Shown: piece after piece, positions 6,366 through 6,970 of the stretch
Layout: each line of letters starts with the position of its first letter
Position numbering within the stretch: the stretch's first letter is position 1
Assembly: GCA_937891895.1 (NCBI GenBank)
Contig: CALATN010000132.1
Location: forward strand, 1 to 6,970
Reading direction: 5' to 3'
DNA length: 6,970 nucleotides
Origin: an uncultured Clostridia bacterium
GTDB lineage: Bacteria; Bacillota; Clostridia; Oscillospirales; Ruminococcaceae
Notes under the pieces: model-generated
Database searches by the model: none
What the model was told of the DNA's origin: nothing
The model's input: only the letters and a program-made list of their open reading frames with translations
Translations under genes and position numbers: made by a program

Positions 6366-6940
6366 GAACAGAACTTCTTGAAAAACTTTGTCAGCTCAAC
6401 GGAACTTCAGGCGACGAAGGCAAGGTAAGGGATTTTATTATTTCCCAGATTAAAGATTACTGCGAATACACAGTTGACCCTCTTGGAAGCGTTATCGCTT
6501 ATAAAAAAGGGGTAAACAAAGCTAAAAACAAAGTCATGATTTCTGCACATATGGACGAAGTTGGTATGATTGTGACTTCAATCAAATCTGATGGTACTCT
6601 TACTGTTTCTGAAGTAGGCGGAGTTGACCCACGTGTAGTAATAGGCAGACAGGTTTTGGTTGGTGACAATAATATCAATGGTGTTATCGGTGCAAAGGCA
6701 ATCCACAATCTGAGTGCTGATGAAAGAAAAAAAGCACCAAAATTTTCTTCACTTTATGTTGATATAGGGGCAACCGATAAGGAAGAAGCCGAAAAGTTGG
6801 TTTCTCTTGGTGACAGAGTGCATTTTTCTTCAGAGTTTGTTGCTTTTGGTGACGGATATATCAAAGGAAAAGCTATAGATGACCGCTTCGGGTGTGCTGT
6901 AATGATAGAACTTATACAGTCTGCACTTCCGTATGACTGA
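6362..6940 (+). CDS. M42 family metallopeptidase, second paralogue, cut by an in-frame TGA
   Basis: N-terminal part (192 residues) of a second M42 aminopeptidase, starting in an ATGA overlap with the first. Visible are NGTSGDEGKVRDF (13-25), the metal motif SAHMDEVGM (61-69; H63, D65), the PA-like region with GGVDPRVVIGRQVLV (86-100), and the bridging Asp in KAIDDRFG (170-177). The chain stops at TGA (6938-6940) after LPYD, about 145 residues short of a normal M42 protein. The product therefore lacks the catalytic Glu, the later Asp and the C-terminal His, and should be inactive if the stop is real. In the same frame the sequence goes on as TFTFVVQEEG to the window edge, which is M42 sequence including the catalytic EE. 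The TGA replaces the Leu seen in the paralogue (YELTVMFSTQEE). A TTA-to-TGA substitution or a sequencing error are the simplest causes. Confidence 0.85.
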   Translation: MRTELLEKLCQLNGTSGDEGKVRDFIISQIKDYCEYTVDPLGSVIAYKKGVNKAKNKVMISAHMDEVGMIVTSIKSDGTLTVSEVGGVDPRVVIGRQVLVGDNNINGVIGAKAIHNLSADERKKAPKFSSLYVDIGATDKEEAEKLVSLGDRVHFSSEFVAFGDGYIKGKAIDDRFGCAVMIELIQSALPYD

Positions 6941-6970
6941 ACATTTACATTTGTAGTCCAGGAAGAAGGT
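6941..6970 (+). pseudogene. In-frame continuation of the second M42 gene beyond its TGA
   Basis: The ten codons after the stop read TFTFVVQEEG, aligning with TVMFSTQEEL of the first M42 protein, including the catalytic and metal-binding Glu pair. There is no frameshift: the frame is that of the 6362 gene. The window ends here, so whether the rest of the C-terminal half is intact cannot be seen. Confidence 0.7.

Noticed and set aside
6938..6940. TGA as selenocysteine or reassigned Trp codon
   Set aside because: The aligned position is Leu in the paralogue, not Cys or Trp; M42 enzymes are not selenoproteins, and TGA is a normal stop for three other genes here. A SECIS element cannot be assessed in the 30 bases left.
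1..6970. Mobile element, CRISPR array, tRNA/rRNA or defence system
   Set aside because: No transposase or integrase frame, no spaced direct repeats, no cloverleaf-like sequence and no defence-type domain was seen on either strand. Every large frame is a recognisable housekeeping or common accessory family.

Overview
The window looks like chromosomal DNA of a low-to-moderate GC Gram-positive bacterium, most likely a Clostridia/Oscillospiraceae (Ruminococcus-like) gut anaerobe. The pointers are strong GGAGG-type ribosome binding sites, TTGACA/TATAAT-type promoters, ATGA-coupled genes, a SpoVB/MurJ-type flippase, tandem M42 peptidases and a LeuA whose N-terminus resembles that group. The genus is inferred from sequence style, not from a search. 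TGA is an ordinary stop here: it ends the flippase, murD and the first M42 gene.

Layout. (1) Positions 1-1649 (+) hold a 2-isopropylmalate synthase (leuA) whose 5' end lies outside the window. (2) A hairpin terminator at 1661-1693 sits between leuA and a convergent GNAT acetyltransferase gene (1701-2231, -). The GNAT gene has its own near-consensus promoter at 2267-2295. (3) Positions 2296-3825 (-) encode a 14-TM polysaccharide/lipid-II-type flippase of the SpoVB/MurJ branch, starting at TTG. (4) A divergent intergenic region (3826-3954) carries a clear promoter for the rightward operon. (5) That operon is murD (3955-5343), then an M42 metallo-aminopeptidase (5352-6365), then a second M42 gene (6362-6940). 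The genes are packed with no gap or overlapping start/stop codons. The second M42 frame is cut by an in-frame TGA, and recognisable M42 sequence continues in the same frame to the window edge.

Functionally the window joins leucine biosynthesis, peptidoglycan precursor synthesis (murD, with a divergently transcribed flippase that may act in the same envelope pathway) and cytosolic peptide trimming (M42 pair). No stretch over 300 bases lacks a gene. I see no tRNA, rRNA, CRISPR array, insertion sequence or integrase.

I do not see an undescribed multi-gene system. The two observations most worth checking are a sharp codon-usage break inside leuA near position 1000, suggesting a mosaic gene or an assembly chimera, and the in-frame stop in the second M42 gene. 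The GNAT gene also differs in codon use from its neighbours and looks like a later arrival.
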